The notes under the pieces: model-generated
Told to the model about the DNA's origin: nothing
Seen by the model: the letters and a program-made list of their open reading frames with translations, nothing else
The model's database searches: none
Made by a program: the position numbers and the translations under genes
In this document: one piece after another, positions 1-12,119 of the stretch
Layout: every line of letters begins with the position of its first letter
How positions within the stretch are numbered: position 1 is the first letter of the stretch
Origin: Lotus japonicus
Lineage: Eukaryota > Streptophyta > Magnoliopsida > Fabales > Fabaceae
Reading direction: 5' to 3'
Assembly: GCF_012489685.1 (NCBI RefSeq)
Contig: NC_080044.1
Span: 74,200,732-74,264,731 of the forward strand
Length of the DNA stretch: 64,000 bases

Positions 1-260
1 TTTCACATCTGTTCAATTGATTACACTCACATATTTATTATCTCTTCATTTTATTCTTACTTATTATATAATTTTTATTCTCTGATATTACAGCAAACAA
101 CATTTTCTAATTAAGGCGATTTAACAACATTTAAAATTGCTAATATGCTATGTTAATAAAATAATGTTACTCTTTTTCTTAGTCATATTTTCAGATATAA
201 TATAAAGTCCATGTCACTGAATGATATTAAAAATATCTTATGAGAGTTTGTTTGAAGTTA
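1..260. other. AT-rich intergenic sequence
   Basis: No open frame, RNA gene or recognisable repeat boundary is visible. The same holds for 582-706, between the first MITE and the first Helitron end. Confidence 0.6.
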
Positions 261-581
261 CTCCCTCCATCCGTTCCAAAATTTTTGTACTTTTAGATAT
301 GATTTTAATATCTCAAATAGTTTGTTGTTTTAGAATGTCAATGCATTTTTTCCACTATACCCTCATTTAATACATTTTCTCTCACTTATCACATTTCATA
401 TTAACCAACCACAACTCTTCTCTATTAATTACATTCTTCTCTATATAAGTATAATTTAATAGTTGCACATCATACAAGTAAAATTAAATAAGGACAATCT
501 AGTCAAATTATACTATCAATAATTGATTTCTTACTTTTTGTGCCACAACCTTAAACTACAAACTTTCTGGAACGGAGGGAG
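261..581. mobile_element. Stowaway-like (Tc1/mariner) MITE
   Basis: The element begins CTCCCTCCATCCGTTCC at 261 and ends with the complement, GGAACGGAGGGAG, at 581. It is flanked on both sides by TA (259-260 and 582-583), the target duplication of Tc1/mariner elements. It is 321 bp, AT-rich and has no coding capacity. The CTCCCTCC terminal motif is typical of plant Stowaway families. A degenerate relative appears at about 22640-22955. Confidence 0.85.
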
Positions 582-706
582 TATATATCTTAGACTTTTT
601 TTCACATCAGAAAAATAAACAACAACTACATACAATCTTGATAGAAGAGAAACCACCATTAATGAAGGATGCACGATTCTCCAAGATAGCTCGCTTTACT
701 AAAGTA

Positions 707-1290
707 CTAGATATTATACCCGTGCGTTGCACGGGTTTACTTACAATATTTTTTTAGAACTATGTATAAATTATTATAGTTTAAATAAATTAAAGTAAAA
801 TAGTTTTTAATTATAAATAAAAAATATTGTGTTAAGACATTTCAATAAATATAATTAGAGTTCCTTTTGTGTAAATAATTTAATTACTCAAACTTAATTA
901 TTGATATTTAATTATTATCATAGAAATAATTTTAACAATTTAAAAATTTATTTATTTAATAATATGAAACATTATTAAGTTAATTTGAAATATTTAAATT
1001 AAGTAAAAAAAAGTTAGGTAAGAAGTGTTTAATATCACAAAATACGTTTTAATATCATTTTTTATACATTTAAATGGGAAAGTCATTTATTGTGACCTGT
1101 AAAGACCAAGAAAAATAAATTAATTTTAACTTTTTGAATTATAATAAGTTATAACTTAAATAGCATAAAATATTATCATGAATTTAAATTTATTCAACTT
1201 ATTTGATTTCCAAATGTTTCCTCGCAGTTAATAGACATGAGGCTAATCCCTCGAGACTCTACGATCACGTTAAGTGGATAAATCTCTCAC
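707..1290 (-). mobile_element. Helitron 3' end (copy 1)
   Basis: Read on the minus strand, the sequence has a hairpin ACCCGTGC-AAC-GCACGGGT (736-718), then seven bases, then CTAG (710-707) followed by T. That is the canonical Helitron 3' terminus (hairpin, CTRR, insertion before T). The element extends rightwards, and its 5' end could not be located; the stated right limit is only where similarity to copy 2 fades. No Rep/helicase coding is present, so it is non-autonomous. Confidence 0.7.
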
Positions 1291-2029
1291 AATAAAAATT
1301 TATACAACTTGGGCCATTATTATTTTTTGTTAATGTGCTTCCTCAAGTAATTTTTGCTAATATATCATAGATAGAAAATATATTTAAATATTTTTCGATA
1401 ACGCACATATATGTTATAGTTCATATTAAATACCTTTTAGCGGCATTTTTTTTAAATTTTAAGACTATTTTATCTAAATGATTTATTAAAAATATTATTT
1501 TACTAAAAAAATCAATTTTTAATATTTTTCAAATGAAAAACATAAGAAAATTTTAGTGTTTTTAAAAAAGTCAATTTTAAGTTGATGAATGTTGTTATTT
1601 AATGTAATTAGTTGAATAGTTTTTAAAAATACAATTTTTTTTTTGGTTTTCAATTATTTTGTAATATATTTTTTACTAAGAACAATTATTATTTGTTAAT
1701 GTGCTTTAATACAAAAGAATTGGAGTTTTATGGTTTAATACATTTAATATAATTCTCAAATTTCCTTTGCATATAAATAGAAATTTTTAATTTTAAAACT
1801 ATTTTATGTAAATTATTTGTTAATAAATATTATTTTATTATTGAATTTAACTTTTAAGTAGCTGAATAGTTTTTGGGAATTCAAATATTTTCAGTTTTTT
1901 ATTTTATTAATTTATATATTTATTTCAAAGAAAAATATAGTTGTTTATTATAATGCTTTTAATACAATTCAACACTTGAGTTTTGTTTAAGTATTTAATA
2001 CTAAAACTCAAGTGTGCTTTACATATATA

Positions 2030-2702
2030 CTAGATATTACACCCGTGCGTTGCACGGGTTTACTTACAATATTTTTTAAAAATTATATATAAACTATTAT
2101 AATTAAATTAAATTAAAATTGAAAAATTTTTTAATTAAAAATATAGAAAATTTGTGTTAAGAAATTTCAATAAATATAATTAGAGTTTTTTGTGTGAAAA
2201 TAATTAATAATACTCAAATCTAATTATTGATATTTTATTATAAGTATAAAAACAATTTATAATTTTATTTATAATTTTAATATGAAAAATTATTTAAATT
2301 AATTTGAAATATTTAAATTTAGGAAAAAAGGTTAAGTAATAAGTGTTTAATATCATTAAATTGTAACAAAAAAATATCATAAAATAAGTTTTTTTCGTTG
2401 TTCTTTGGGTTAGTAATCTTAGGCTTTGAGAATGGTTACTATCTGGCTTTGCCATTTTTTTGATCCCTTTGAGGAGAGTTGTATATCTTGTTAATTCCCT
2501 CACTTATAATGAATATATTTATACTTTCTAATAAATCATGAAATACGTTTTAATATTATTTTTTATACTTTTAACCGGAAAAGTCAATATTTGTTGGGAG
2601 TTGTCAAGACCAAGAATAAAAATTAATTTAAACTTTTGGAATTATAATAATTTATAACTTAAATAACGTAGAATATTTCTAGTGAATTTAAACTTATTCA
2701 AC
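2030..2702 (-). mobile_element. Helitron 3' end (copy 2), interrupted
   Basis: The same 19-bp hairpin (2059-2041) and CTAG (2033-2030) as copy 1 are followed by about 600 bp of sequence clearly related to 737-1200. Copy 2 is broken by a LINE tail at 2387-2534, and its similarity to copy 1 stops where the next LINE relic begins at about 2703. The 5' end was not identified. Confidence 0.7.
2387..2534 (+). mobile_element. 5'-truncated LINE tail inserted in Helitron copy 2
   Basis: Comparison with copy 1 of the Helitron shows an extra segment of about 148 bp here, bounded by an imperfect 11-bp duplication (ATCATAAAATA at 2376-2386; ATCATGAAATA at 2535-2545). Its right end, with TTATAATGAATATATTTA near 2504-2521, resembles 3' ends of plant L1-type LINEs. 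No coding remains. Confidence 0.55.
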
Positions 2703-3866
2703 TTTTTTTTTTTTTGAGAATAAACCAATATATTATAAATAAAAGGGAAGGAACGGTGCAAAGCACCCAGTACAGAGGAACGAAACCGGAAAGAAAAAGA
2801 ACAGGCAAAGGAACAAAAACAGCTACAACGAAGGGAGAAAAAACAGAACAAAACAAAAACAAAATAAAGCAAGTAACAACAAGTAACAAAAAGGAAAGCA
2901 GGGAGGCCAGCATCCAGCATCACCAGCAGCAAGGAGACACGACACTAAGGCAACCTCACAACGAACCGGCGCACCACCAAAGAGAATTTGTTCTGCAGCA
3001 CCCCGCTTTAGCCACCGAGTCAGCAGGACCGTTGGCTTCACGAAATATATGAACCACCTTGGAGCATTTAGTTAGTACCATCAAGGAATTGATCTGGTTA
3101 AGCTCATTCAGTAATTTCCAGGGCCTACTTGCTTTGGAATTAACCCAACCAACGGCAATTGTCGACTCGCTTTCAACCACCACCCCCTGGATTAGGAACT
3201 CCTGGCAGAACAGAAGGGCTTTAAGGATGGCTCGCACCTTAGCCTCAAAAGCCCAGCCAAACCCAGCATTAATTTAAAAATAACCAAGGACACGATTCTG
3301 GTGATTACGAAGGACGCCCCCCAGGCCACTAGGCTCCGGATTCCCTTGAGAGGCACCATCAACATTAAACTTCAGGGTTTCCAATAGATGGGGGATGCCA
3401 GAACGCTGATCTAGGAGTATGAACCTTCCTAGTAATTTTGATATTGCAGAAGTTTGTGCTGAATTGATCCGAATTGAAGGTGCAGTCCTTCCAATAGGCT
3501 TTCACCCACCAAACAATCCTCAACACATGGAGATCCCATACCTCTTCCTTGCTGAAAGGTTTGTGCCTGAAAACCACATCATTTCTCCCCACCCACAAAG
3601 ACCACACCAACGAGTAAGGAATCAATTTCCAAAGCAGAGGATCAGAAGCTACACACAGAAATTCCCACTGATTTGCCAGATCAAGCAGAGATTGAGGAGA
3701 GGAGTAACCCACGAGATACCTTCTCTTTTCAAAATACCTCCCCACATATCCCATGAAATGGGGCAATGAATGAATAGATGATCAGCAGTTTCAGCACCTA
3801 GAAAACAAAGTGAGCAGGAGCCATTATCTTCCAAAGAGAAGGTATCTCGTGGGTTAAAAGACATTA
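2703..3866 (-). pseudogene. LINE (L1-type) 3' remnant: zinc-binding RT and RNase H-like regions
   Basis: On the minus strand, 3864-3649 encodes the Cys/His-rich zf-RVT segment that follows reverse transcriptase in plant LINEs (CSLCFLG, then HLFIHCP and W). The frame shifts into 3766-3365, with LVWSLWVGRNDVVF, typical of the same region. Further on, 3237-2956 carries an RNase H-like segment (VVVESEST, then FREANGPADSVAK). A run of T on the plus strand at 2704-2716 is the poly(A) tail. Frameshifts and stops make it non-functional, and the reverse transcriptase and endonuclease parts are missing. It interrupts Helitron copy 2; no clear target duplication was found. Confidence 0.75.
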
Positions 3867-4690
3867 AGTAAGTAATGATTATAAAATTATTTTGTTACAA
3901 ATAGAAAATAGAATGATTATTACATTAACTTGACATTTTGATTGACTTTTTTCTTTTTGAAAACAGAATATGCTAATATATATAGAGTGTTGAGAAATAA
4001 CCCCTCTCAATATGGGTGCAGTGACCTCATCAACAAAAGGCCGGTAAAAGCTCAGTCTCTACAGCAAAAACCTTCAAAAAACCACAAACACACAAGTGTG
4101 TTATAAACCCCCAAGAGACTACCCTCTAGAAAGGTTCATATTAAAGTCAAAAAACAACGACACATCAGGGGTCCTATCAAGCCGCTCGACACCTAAGGGG
4201 AACAATACAAATAAGAAAACATAAATCGGACAACAATCAGCAACTGACAGCCACGCCACCAAAAGCTCCCCGCCAACTCCACGTCCGCAGCCTCGACGCA
4301 CAAAAATACCTAGTAAGGAACCAACCAACACAGCCAGAGCTCTCTCCATAACTTAGCATCACAGAGAGCATGTTGATCGAAACGCTTTCAGATCCAGATT
4401 TTAAGTGCTACACAAGGTGGTTTGTTAACCGACAAAACCAAAAGCTTTAACTATTTGTCCGTGAAACTGGTAGCAAGAAGATATGGTGCAGACAACAACA
4501 CATTCCTTTGTAAAACACCCAAGAAAGCTCGAAAGAGACTTCCTCTAAACTCCTCCAAATAAAAACCGGCCACCATCACAGACTCCTATTTCTGGGTAAC
4601 ATAGAGGACCCAAATCCGATGGCTTTCACGAAATATAAGAAAAAAATAGAAGACAATAGTTAGTATAATGGGATAAATATATTTGGATTT
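3867..4690. other. Unidentified insert of higher GC content
   Basis: From about 4000 to 4640 base composition is clearly less AT-rich than the flanks. On the minus strand there is an open stretch (4349-4119), but no domain is recognisable. It may be part of another retroelement, perhaps a LINE 3' region, and is left unassigned. Confidence 0.3.
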
Positions 4691-4929
4691 GTTATATATT
4701 TATTAATTTAATTTTCCCATTCATTAACTACATGGAGCAGGAAGGTTACAACTCTTTTTGTTGTGACAATTTTTTTTTGGCAGCAAAAGAATGATTGAAT
4801 ATATTAATTAACAAATTTTGTGCAAATTAGAAAATCATGATAAAATTCTCATTACTATAATTTGATCCAACCATTTAGTAAAATAATAATCACAATACAC
4901 ATATTATCCTTAGTTTTATATTTATATAA

Positions 4930-5830
4930 TTTTTTTAAATCCAAATTAATTTACTATGTCCTATGGAATTTTGTAAATGATATTAAAATTTTAAAGATTA
5001 ATAATAATATATTATTTATTATATTATATAATTATAATCCTAATAAAATGATCATGCATGTCCTATGGATTTCCGTAATTGATATTAATCTTTTTAATTA
5101 GTGTGTAAATAATATTAACTAAACACCAATAAAATATCAAATTGTAAGCGAAAGGGTTAGTAAAAGGTTTATTGTCGCATTCATATCAAAGTTAATGTTA
5201 AAATTTCAAAATTAATTGCTAAAGAATAATATTAATATTTATTTATATATTGTATAAATTTGATAATAATTTTCTATGTCTTTTGAAATTCCGTAACTTA
5301 TGTTATGATTCCCTAGAAAATTTATCGTGTCTTTTGGAATTTCGTAACTGATATTTTATTTTTTTTTAATTTGTAAATAATATCAAATACACAATTAACA
5401 AAAAATTAAGTGGAGGCGCAACGGTTAGTAGAATTTTTATTGTCGCATTCATATCATATTTAATGTAAAAATCTCAACCTTTAATAATTAAACCCCTACC
5501 TTTAATGTCCCAAACTTTAGGATATCATATTAAATGTTTAAACCCCTACCTTTTGCACCCAAAAAAAACCCTACCTTTAATTGTTAAAGATTAATATTAA
5601 TATTAGTTAAATTTTTAATTAATATAAAATAATTTACCATGACTTATGGAGTTCAATAATTAATATTAATTTTGATTTATAGTGTAATTAATTTAACTAA
5701 ACACTAAATAAAAAAAACCGTAAGTCATATTAACCTATGGAATACTATCTCATATTAACAATTTATTTTGATGAGTAATTTTTGCATTCTTATAAAGTTT
5801 AATGTTAAAACATCCACCTATATTTTTAAA
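4930..5830. repeat. Degenerate tandem array, about 270-310 bp unit
   Basis: A module recurs in the same order. It consists of a CATGTCCTATGGA-like block followed by CGTAATTGATATTAAT, then TGTAAATAATATTAAC, then GGTTAGTA and TTTATTGTCGCATTCATATC. Clear copies begin near 5055, 5327 and 5638, with partial ones near 4955 and 6545. Copies are heavily diverged and AT-rich. No gene lies in the array. From 5830 to 6200 nothing further is seen. Confidence 0.6.
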
Positions 5831-6219
5831 TAAATATTAGTTATTGTATTAGGGTGTACTTTTCTTGTTTTCCGATAAATAAAAAAAGAGTTTATTTTTT
5901 CTTCAAACATCAAATTAATTTAACCACTTTATTCATATAACTAACCACAAACTAATACCATTTAACCAACTGACCACTTACAAAAAATGATTACAAAAAA
6001 TGATATAATTTACCGTTACCCTCTCAGTATTGATAAAATCTGCCTTTCAATTTATCAAAAAAATCTCTCTTCAATAATAAAGTTGTATCTTTGTCAATTC
6101 ACCATGAATAACTCAATTAATATTGAATATGTTTGATACATTGTAATGGTGCCTCGACAAACTAAGAAAACTCAAACTTTCTAATGCAATAACATGATGT
6201 TTATAGCATACTATTTTTG

Positions 6220-7670
6220 TCCTGCTTCTCAGAATCATCCTTTTCTTCTTCCTATTCTTTCTCTTCCCCCCTCTTTGTCCTCTTCAATGAGAGTTGTACC
6301 ACCTAGCTTAGGCCTTTCCCTTTCCCACTCCTGTCAATATATGCATTCAACAATAAATCAGCTTGTGTATTGAATGGCCACAAATAGAGAAGAAAAATAA
6401 TTAGACTTGTAAGAGAGTTAGTGGAAAGTTAGTACTTGTAATTATTGTAGTCGAAAGTTTTTATTGGCATTGATTTCAAATAATGTTTAAACAGTTAACT
6501 TTTATTTTTTAGGATTAATGTCTTGTATAAATCCTAACTAACTAATCATGCCCTATGAAATTCCTAAATGATATGAATTACTAATATGTAACCACTAAAT
6601 TCTTCAATATCCACAATAAGCACATATAAATGAAAGAGAAGATGTCACATTTGGCCTTATAAGGGTGCTCTTCAAAAATGAGGGCATTGAAACTTGTAAA
6701 TGTATGAGTGGCAATTCTCGGCCTTAAAAAATTAAAAAGAATATCTTTTTAATAGAAAGTAGAAGAAAGGTTTAGTAAATAATTATGAGAGAATCAATTG
6801 AGATAACAGTATGAGGAGAGAATAAAGTGAATTATAGTATTGAGGAACTTCTTAAGCCAGGGGATATTCATAAGGTGTCATTTTTGAAATCATGCACCCA
6901 TATGAGGAATAAAATAAAGAAGATAACAACCTAATGTGAACAAAAAAATGAATTGAGGAATAAAGATTGTATCTTAAAAGTCTGTACTCTGAAGTCAAAA
7001 CGCAGAAAAAAAAAAAAAAAAAGGAAAGGTTCTTACCACAGTTGGAGAGAACGATCTTGCCCTTCATCGTTTGCAGATCTTTAAGCTGCAGATATTTCCT
7101 ATTATAAAAATGTTTAGCTTGCCCGAAGATGGCAGCAAGTTGAATTTGTATTGTTCTATGTCTATAAAAAAGTGCAAGAAGGTAAAATTGCAGAAAGTAG
7201 ATAAAAGCTTCGTTTAGAAAAGCTTATTTGATTTTATTTAGAAGAGGTTATGTAAACAAATATCAACCTCCAACTCTGAATTAAAGAAATTAAAATATTA
7301 AGGAGTTGTACTCTTATGCATAAAGAAATTAAAAATTGAGGAGGTTCTCTTTGTCTTTTGTGATCTCTTTTTGGAAAAAGCAGAACCTCAAAGAGTTCTG
7401 AAACTTTGATCCTATGACATCCAAAATCATGTGAATATATATAGAGGACAATCAAATTAGTCCGAGGAAAATGTACTCAATTAACTCATGAAAAAAATCA
7501 AATAATCTGAGACAACATGTTGTTAATTAATTTCCATTAACAAAGAGCTTGGACTTTTCAGGATTTATGGTTCTGAAATCTTCAAGCGGGTTTTGTGTGA
7601 AAGCTCCATCTCCCATGATTTTATGGCGTTTTGCACAGTCTCCTGTAATGAACCTTTTGGCCATTCCTTC
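6220..7670 (-). pseudogene. Possible exon fragments of an unrecognised minus-strand gene
   Basis: Three short pieces look exon-like. One (7668-7527) follows a pyrimidine-poor AG and reads MAKRFITGDCAKRHK, then QNPLEDFR and KSKLFVNGN before a stop. Another (about 7088-7038) lies between CTGCAG and a GTAAGA donor and reads LKDLQTMKGKIVLSNC. The third (about 6340-6230) is Glu/Lys-rich after GACAG. I do not recognise the protein and cannot join the pieces into one frame. They could be relics or chance open stretches. Confidence 0.25.
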
Positions 7671-7890
7671 AAAATAAATAAATAAAAATAGAAACTCATG
7701 AATCATGAGCAACCATAGATCAAATATAGAGAAGAGAGAAAATAAATAAAAGTTGATTGATGTGGAACTATGGTATATACTGCACCTTGGTAGCAGCAAG
7801 TTGAATTTAGTATTGTTCTATGTCTATAAAAAAAGTGCAAGGAAGGTAAAATTGCAGAAAGTAGATAAAAGCTCAGTTTAGAAGAGCTTA
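7128..7890. repeat. Pair of dispersed direct repeats of about 95 bp
   Basis: The segment at 7128-7222 recurs at 7790-7885 with few changes: GCAGCAAGTTGAATTT, TTGTTCTATGTCTATAAAA and GCAGAAAGTAGATAAAAGCT occur in the same order. Spacing is about 665 bp. The pair brackets the exon-like piece ending at 7527, suggesting a local duplication or insertion. No element could be named. Confidence 0.6.
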
Positions 7891-8420
7891 TGTAAATAGC
7901 TAATGGCCACATTAACCAAAAGCAAAGGATTTCATTGAGCATTTTGGTCTCTGTTAAAAGAACAATCCAAGAAGAAAAACATTGATTAATTTTACTATTA
8001 AATTCCAGTTGTACTGAATAAAAACCGGGAAACCAAAAGAAGAGAAGCAAACCTGAAACATTGCAGAAAACTTTGGACAATCAAGATTAAATCTTTCAAA
8101 TCTTCACCATGCCATCATCCTTTATTACCCAATAAAATAACAATTTATAAATTCAAGCATGAAAGTTTAAAGGAAAGAAATACAAATTTATTATATAACT
8201 TTCAAATCATGATTTCTTTACACATGTGTCTTACTTTACTTGTTCCCCTCATAACAATCTAATCTATCATCTTCTCCACTCGCACAGTTTGAACCTGAAA
8301 TTAACAAAAACCAAATTATGATATTCTAAATTAGAAGCTCAAACGTTGATAGACACACTCACTTTTTAAAAAATTGGCAAAAGGCAAAGAAATGATATAA
8401 TAGAAGGAAAAAGCAAAAAT

Positions 8421-10531
8421 TGTAACACCCCATTTTCTGTTATTAGGTTATTTATTATTTTATTTTAATTAGTATTATGGTATATGGTAATTAAGTGATT
8501 TTATTAAATAATTAAGTGATTATGTGATATAGATAAATAAGGTTTTAGGGTTTAGTGTGAGTAATTGAGAGTGGGGCCCATTGTATGGCTATTTAAGGGT
8601 TAGGAATGAAATAGAAAGAAAGAAAAAAAAAGATTAGAAGAGAAGCAGAACAAGAAACACGTGAAAGCAGAGAAGGAGAGGAGAAAAGAGGAGAAAACTT
8701 AGAACTGATCTACAAGAGGTAAGGGTTTGAATTCATGTTTTATGGATTGGTATGATAGTGGATAATGATAGAAAGCATGATTTAGGAACCCTAGGTTGCA
8801 AAAATTCCCAAATTGAAATAGTTAGGGTTTGGCTTTTAGATGATTTTGGGGATAGATGATAGGCTTGCATGATGCGCAGAAATTTACGTTCTCTTGTACC
8901 CTTTTTCGTGCTATGTTAATGGCCGAATTTGAAGAAGTAGTCTTCATAAAAGTTGTAGGTTTTTCTGTTACGAAACTTTTGCCACTGGTTTCACGTCATT
9001 CCGACGTCTGTAGCTCGAGTTATGTGTATTTTAGTGAGTATAGGTTAAGCTGTCCAGTTTCTTACGAACTGCGGTTAGTGTACGATTTTTCCTGATTTTT
9101 GTACTTTGAATTGTGAATTGAAAATTTATAGAGGTTTACAAAACGTGTATACGGAGCCATGATAAAAATATTAGATTTTTCTGAGTATATTTGATAATTT
9201 ACATCTGTTTAATAGTTCATTAGATGTGTGGTGCGCGCACATGGCGAGTTGCACAGGAAGATGTCGCAAGATGTCGCGACATGGCGAGTTGCGTAGGGAG
9301 ATGTCGTGAGATGTCGCGACATGGCGAGTTATTCAGCGACATGGCGAGTTGCGTAGGGAGATGTCGTGAGATGTCGCGACATGGCGAGTTGTGCAGTGAG
9401 ATGTCGCGAGATGGCGAGCATGAGCATGTCGCGAGTTTTTGAGAAAATTTAGAGAGAAATCCAGTCTTTAGGAAATAGTTGCAGAACCTGTTATATATGA
9501 ATTATATTTAATTTACATCTATTTTTAATAATCATTATATGATGTTGTTTCTGAATTGATGTTATGTTTGAGATGCTAAGTTGTTGTGATTGCAAGTTGT
9601 ATAATTGATAACATGTAATATGTGTTTTGTGCAACTGGTGATGAATATGCTAAAATAATTAGGACTTGGAGATGGTCTGAATATGCATATGTTAGTTGAG
9701 TTTTGCACAATACACTGCATAGTTGTCAAGAGGCAATGTTTGCTAGTTCTCGTGGAGGCTAGTGACTTGTCCCAAAACTGGAGTGGTTTTGAAGCCTAGA
9801 GCGAGGGCTTTATTGGTGGTTATCTGTCTGGAGTGGACGCGGTGATACCGCTAAGGATAACAACTTTGGTACCAAAGGCATTTGCACGGGTCTCACTTGA
9901 GTCATATGTGTTATGGTGATATTTTTGGAGAGATTTGATGTGGTGGTAATTAGAGACTATTATATATGTTCTAATTGAGCTATAATTTATGGAGTATTTG
10001 CCATAACTGTGAACTTGATTAATTATGTTAAAATTACATAATTTATTATTTGTTAGTGAATGTGAGTAATTTATGTGGAGCATAGATAAGCTTTTACATT
10101 ATTTATTATTATGTTTATCCATATGATATGAGTTCTCACCCTTCTGTTGGAATGATGTTCTATGCGACATCGCTCAGGTACCGAAGATAGTGGAGCTTCT
10201 CGCGAGGGTTAGTTGGAGGAGCTAGTCTTTCATTTACGGTTTAGTTAGGGGAGTCATGCTCTGTTATGTAACACCGGGAAACGTTTAGTTTTGTACCTTG
10301 ATGTTAAGAGTTACCTATGAACTCTCTTTATGTTAAATTTTGGAGTTGAAATAAATCCGCTGTGCTATGCATATGATGTTGCGACATTAAAGTTGGAAAA
10401 TTTATATATTTATTATGAGCATGACAGGTGTTTTGATTTATGTTTCTGGAGAATAAGTGTGACACCCTCTGTGTTATGCATTTTACTCTGATTTATGATA
10501 TATTATTATGCGGGGTTTAGAGGGTGTTACA
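8421..10531 (+). mobile_element. Probable solo LTR of a Ty3/gypsy (Tekay/Del-like) retrotransposon
   Basis: The block starts TGTAACACCC and ends GGGTGTTACA, giving the TG...CA ends and short inverted repeats of an LTR. Flanks are AAAAT (8416-8420) and AAAAG (10532-10536), an imperfect 5-bp duplication. Inside are a GGGGCCCAT box and TATTTAA near 8575-8597, a purine-rich leader, and AATAAA-like signals near 10350. The segment around 8930-9010 (CATAAAAGTTGTAG, GTTTCACGTCATTCCGA) resembles long LTRs of plant Tekay-type chromoviruses (from memory). No internal gag-pol is present, so LTR-LTR recombination is the likely origin. Confidence 0.65.
9237..9436 (+). repeat. Minisatellite on a TGTCGCGACA palindrome
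   Basis: ACATGGCGAGTT recurs at 9239, 9279, 9319, 9339 and 9379. It alternates with GATGTCGCGAC and AGATGTCGTGAG, giving a 20-bp subunit and a 60-bp higher-order period (9279 to 9339 to 9399). Each unit contains the self-complementary TGTCGCGACA and is rich in CpG, unlike the AT-rich surroundings. It lies within the solo LTR. Confidence 0.85.
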
Positions 10532-11519
10532 AAAAGTACTATGACAAGTCATTCACCATTTGAGAGTTTGATCAAGCTTGAAACGCCTATGACCGAATCT
10601 ACTATAAACCAAATAAAAAGCAAAGATAAAGGTAAGAAAACTGGCCAAAAAAAAGTATGGAGCAAATGGCTATTTATACATGTAGTTTAAGCTTTGAAGA
10701 AGATGAAAGGTTTAAAAAAACTGAAGAATATTGAAGGTTTCTTCAAAGGTTTTTAGGACCCCATATGAATGAATACATTGATTTTTACAATTAAGTTTAG
10801 TGAATGCATTTGAGAATGTAGAAAGACAATGAGATTGCTATGAAATTGACGGCTGAGATTCAATCCAAGTGAAATAAAATGCATCTTTACCAAAATATCT
10901 ATGGTCAAGCTTCATAGTCTTTGAAATTATTTGTTGATTGACAGATTTACCCCCAAGGCTGCAAAAACTCTCCCTTTATATAGTTTATAGATAGATAGAT
11001 AGATAGATATAGATTTGTCATCATGTTATGCTTACGCGGAATATGAATGAAAGATACATGTCGGTTTCTCATAACCAGCTCCTTAATCACTATAATTACT
11101 TGGCGATGTTAAATGTCTGAACAGAGCCATCATTAGAAATTTAATATTATCTTTTGTTGTTCAAAAATAATTAACAATACCTTTTAGAAATTTAATATTA
11201 TCTTAAAGTCATTACAAGTTACATACTTGTTCAAATGTTTTTACACCATGAAGAGGTGAACAAACAATAACAGAATATAATATTTACTTTTTAATACTAT
11301 TTTCCAAAAATAAATAAATTCAAGCCAAGGGGGGCAAACTTATGTGTAGTGAGGTTTATTGGGCGTAAGGCCCATTTTTTCTTAAAGGAGGTGGGCTGAC
11401 CAAGTTGGACTTGCAGCTCATTTTTCTGGGGGAGCCACAGTTAGAGCTGGCCATATGAAAAGGTTAATTAGAAAATATATTTTAGTTATTTTTAAAATTT
11501 AAAATATATTGCATTCTAA
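10532..11519. other. Intergenic sequence with a GATA microsatellite
   Basis: No gene is recognisable. A short run of GATA units lies at about 10987-11010. The open stretch at 10508-10690 starts inside the LTR end and has no domain. Confidence 0.5.
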
Positions 11520-11720
11520 TCATTTCTGCCATCTCAATGGATCCCTAGAGAATGCAACTCTGCAGCTGACTGCTTGGCACACTTGGGTGTAGATTCTGTT
11601 GCTCTAGGAGTTCAATTTTTAGAGAGATCTCCAATGGAAGTTGAACATTTCATCTTGAGGAACTCGTTTTCTTGCTTGTAATCTAGTAGTCTTTGTTAAT
11701 TTTTCAATGTATAAAAAAAA
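11520..11720 (+). pseudogene. 5'-truncated LINE: RNase H-like C-terminus
   Basis: In frame from about 11520 to the stop at 11679-11681 the sequence reads LPSQWIPRECNSAADCLAHL, then GVDSVALGVQFLERS. The WIPRECNSAADCLA block matches the last conserved motif of the RNase H-like (RVT_3) domain at the end of plant LINE ORF2. A short A-rich run at 11711-11720 would be the poly(A) tail. Everything upstream is lost. From 11721 to 12119 nothing else is seen. Confidence 0.7.
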
Positions 11721-12119
11721 AGTCACTTCACTCAAAACCGTTGAAATTTTGGAAAAAAAGTTAAGGGGCTAGAATAAAAAAATCACAAAATTAAAGGATT
11801 AAAATTGTAATCAAGCCTAATGTAAAAGTCGTTTACATTATCATTTCATATGCCTTGTTTTCTTTTTCTTTCCTTGTGGTATAAAGGAATCTAGAGAAAA
11901 CGGCAAAAGAAAATAAAAACCAAAAGGATAGTAGTAGTTCAGTGATTTAGATGAACGGAAAACATTGCATTTTTTTATCAGCAGCCGGCCTTGTTTTTTG
12001 GTGTTGAAGCCGGACTAGTTTGCCATTCAAAGAGCTTTATAAATGTATATAACATAAAATTAAGATTACATTCCATTAAAGGGATTTAAGTGAAGTATAA
12101 GATAAACAATGAAGAACGT

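Noticed and set aside
2714..3052. Plus-strand Lys/Thr-rich frame
   Set aside because: It is antisense to the 3' end of a minus-strand LINE; the LINE reading has recognisable motifs.
9224..9442. Repetitive open frame of 72 codons
   Set aside because: It is the translation of the minisatellite within the LTR.
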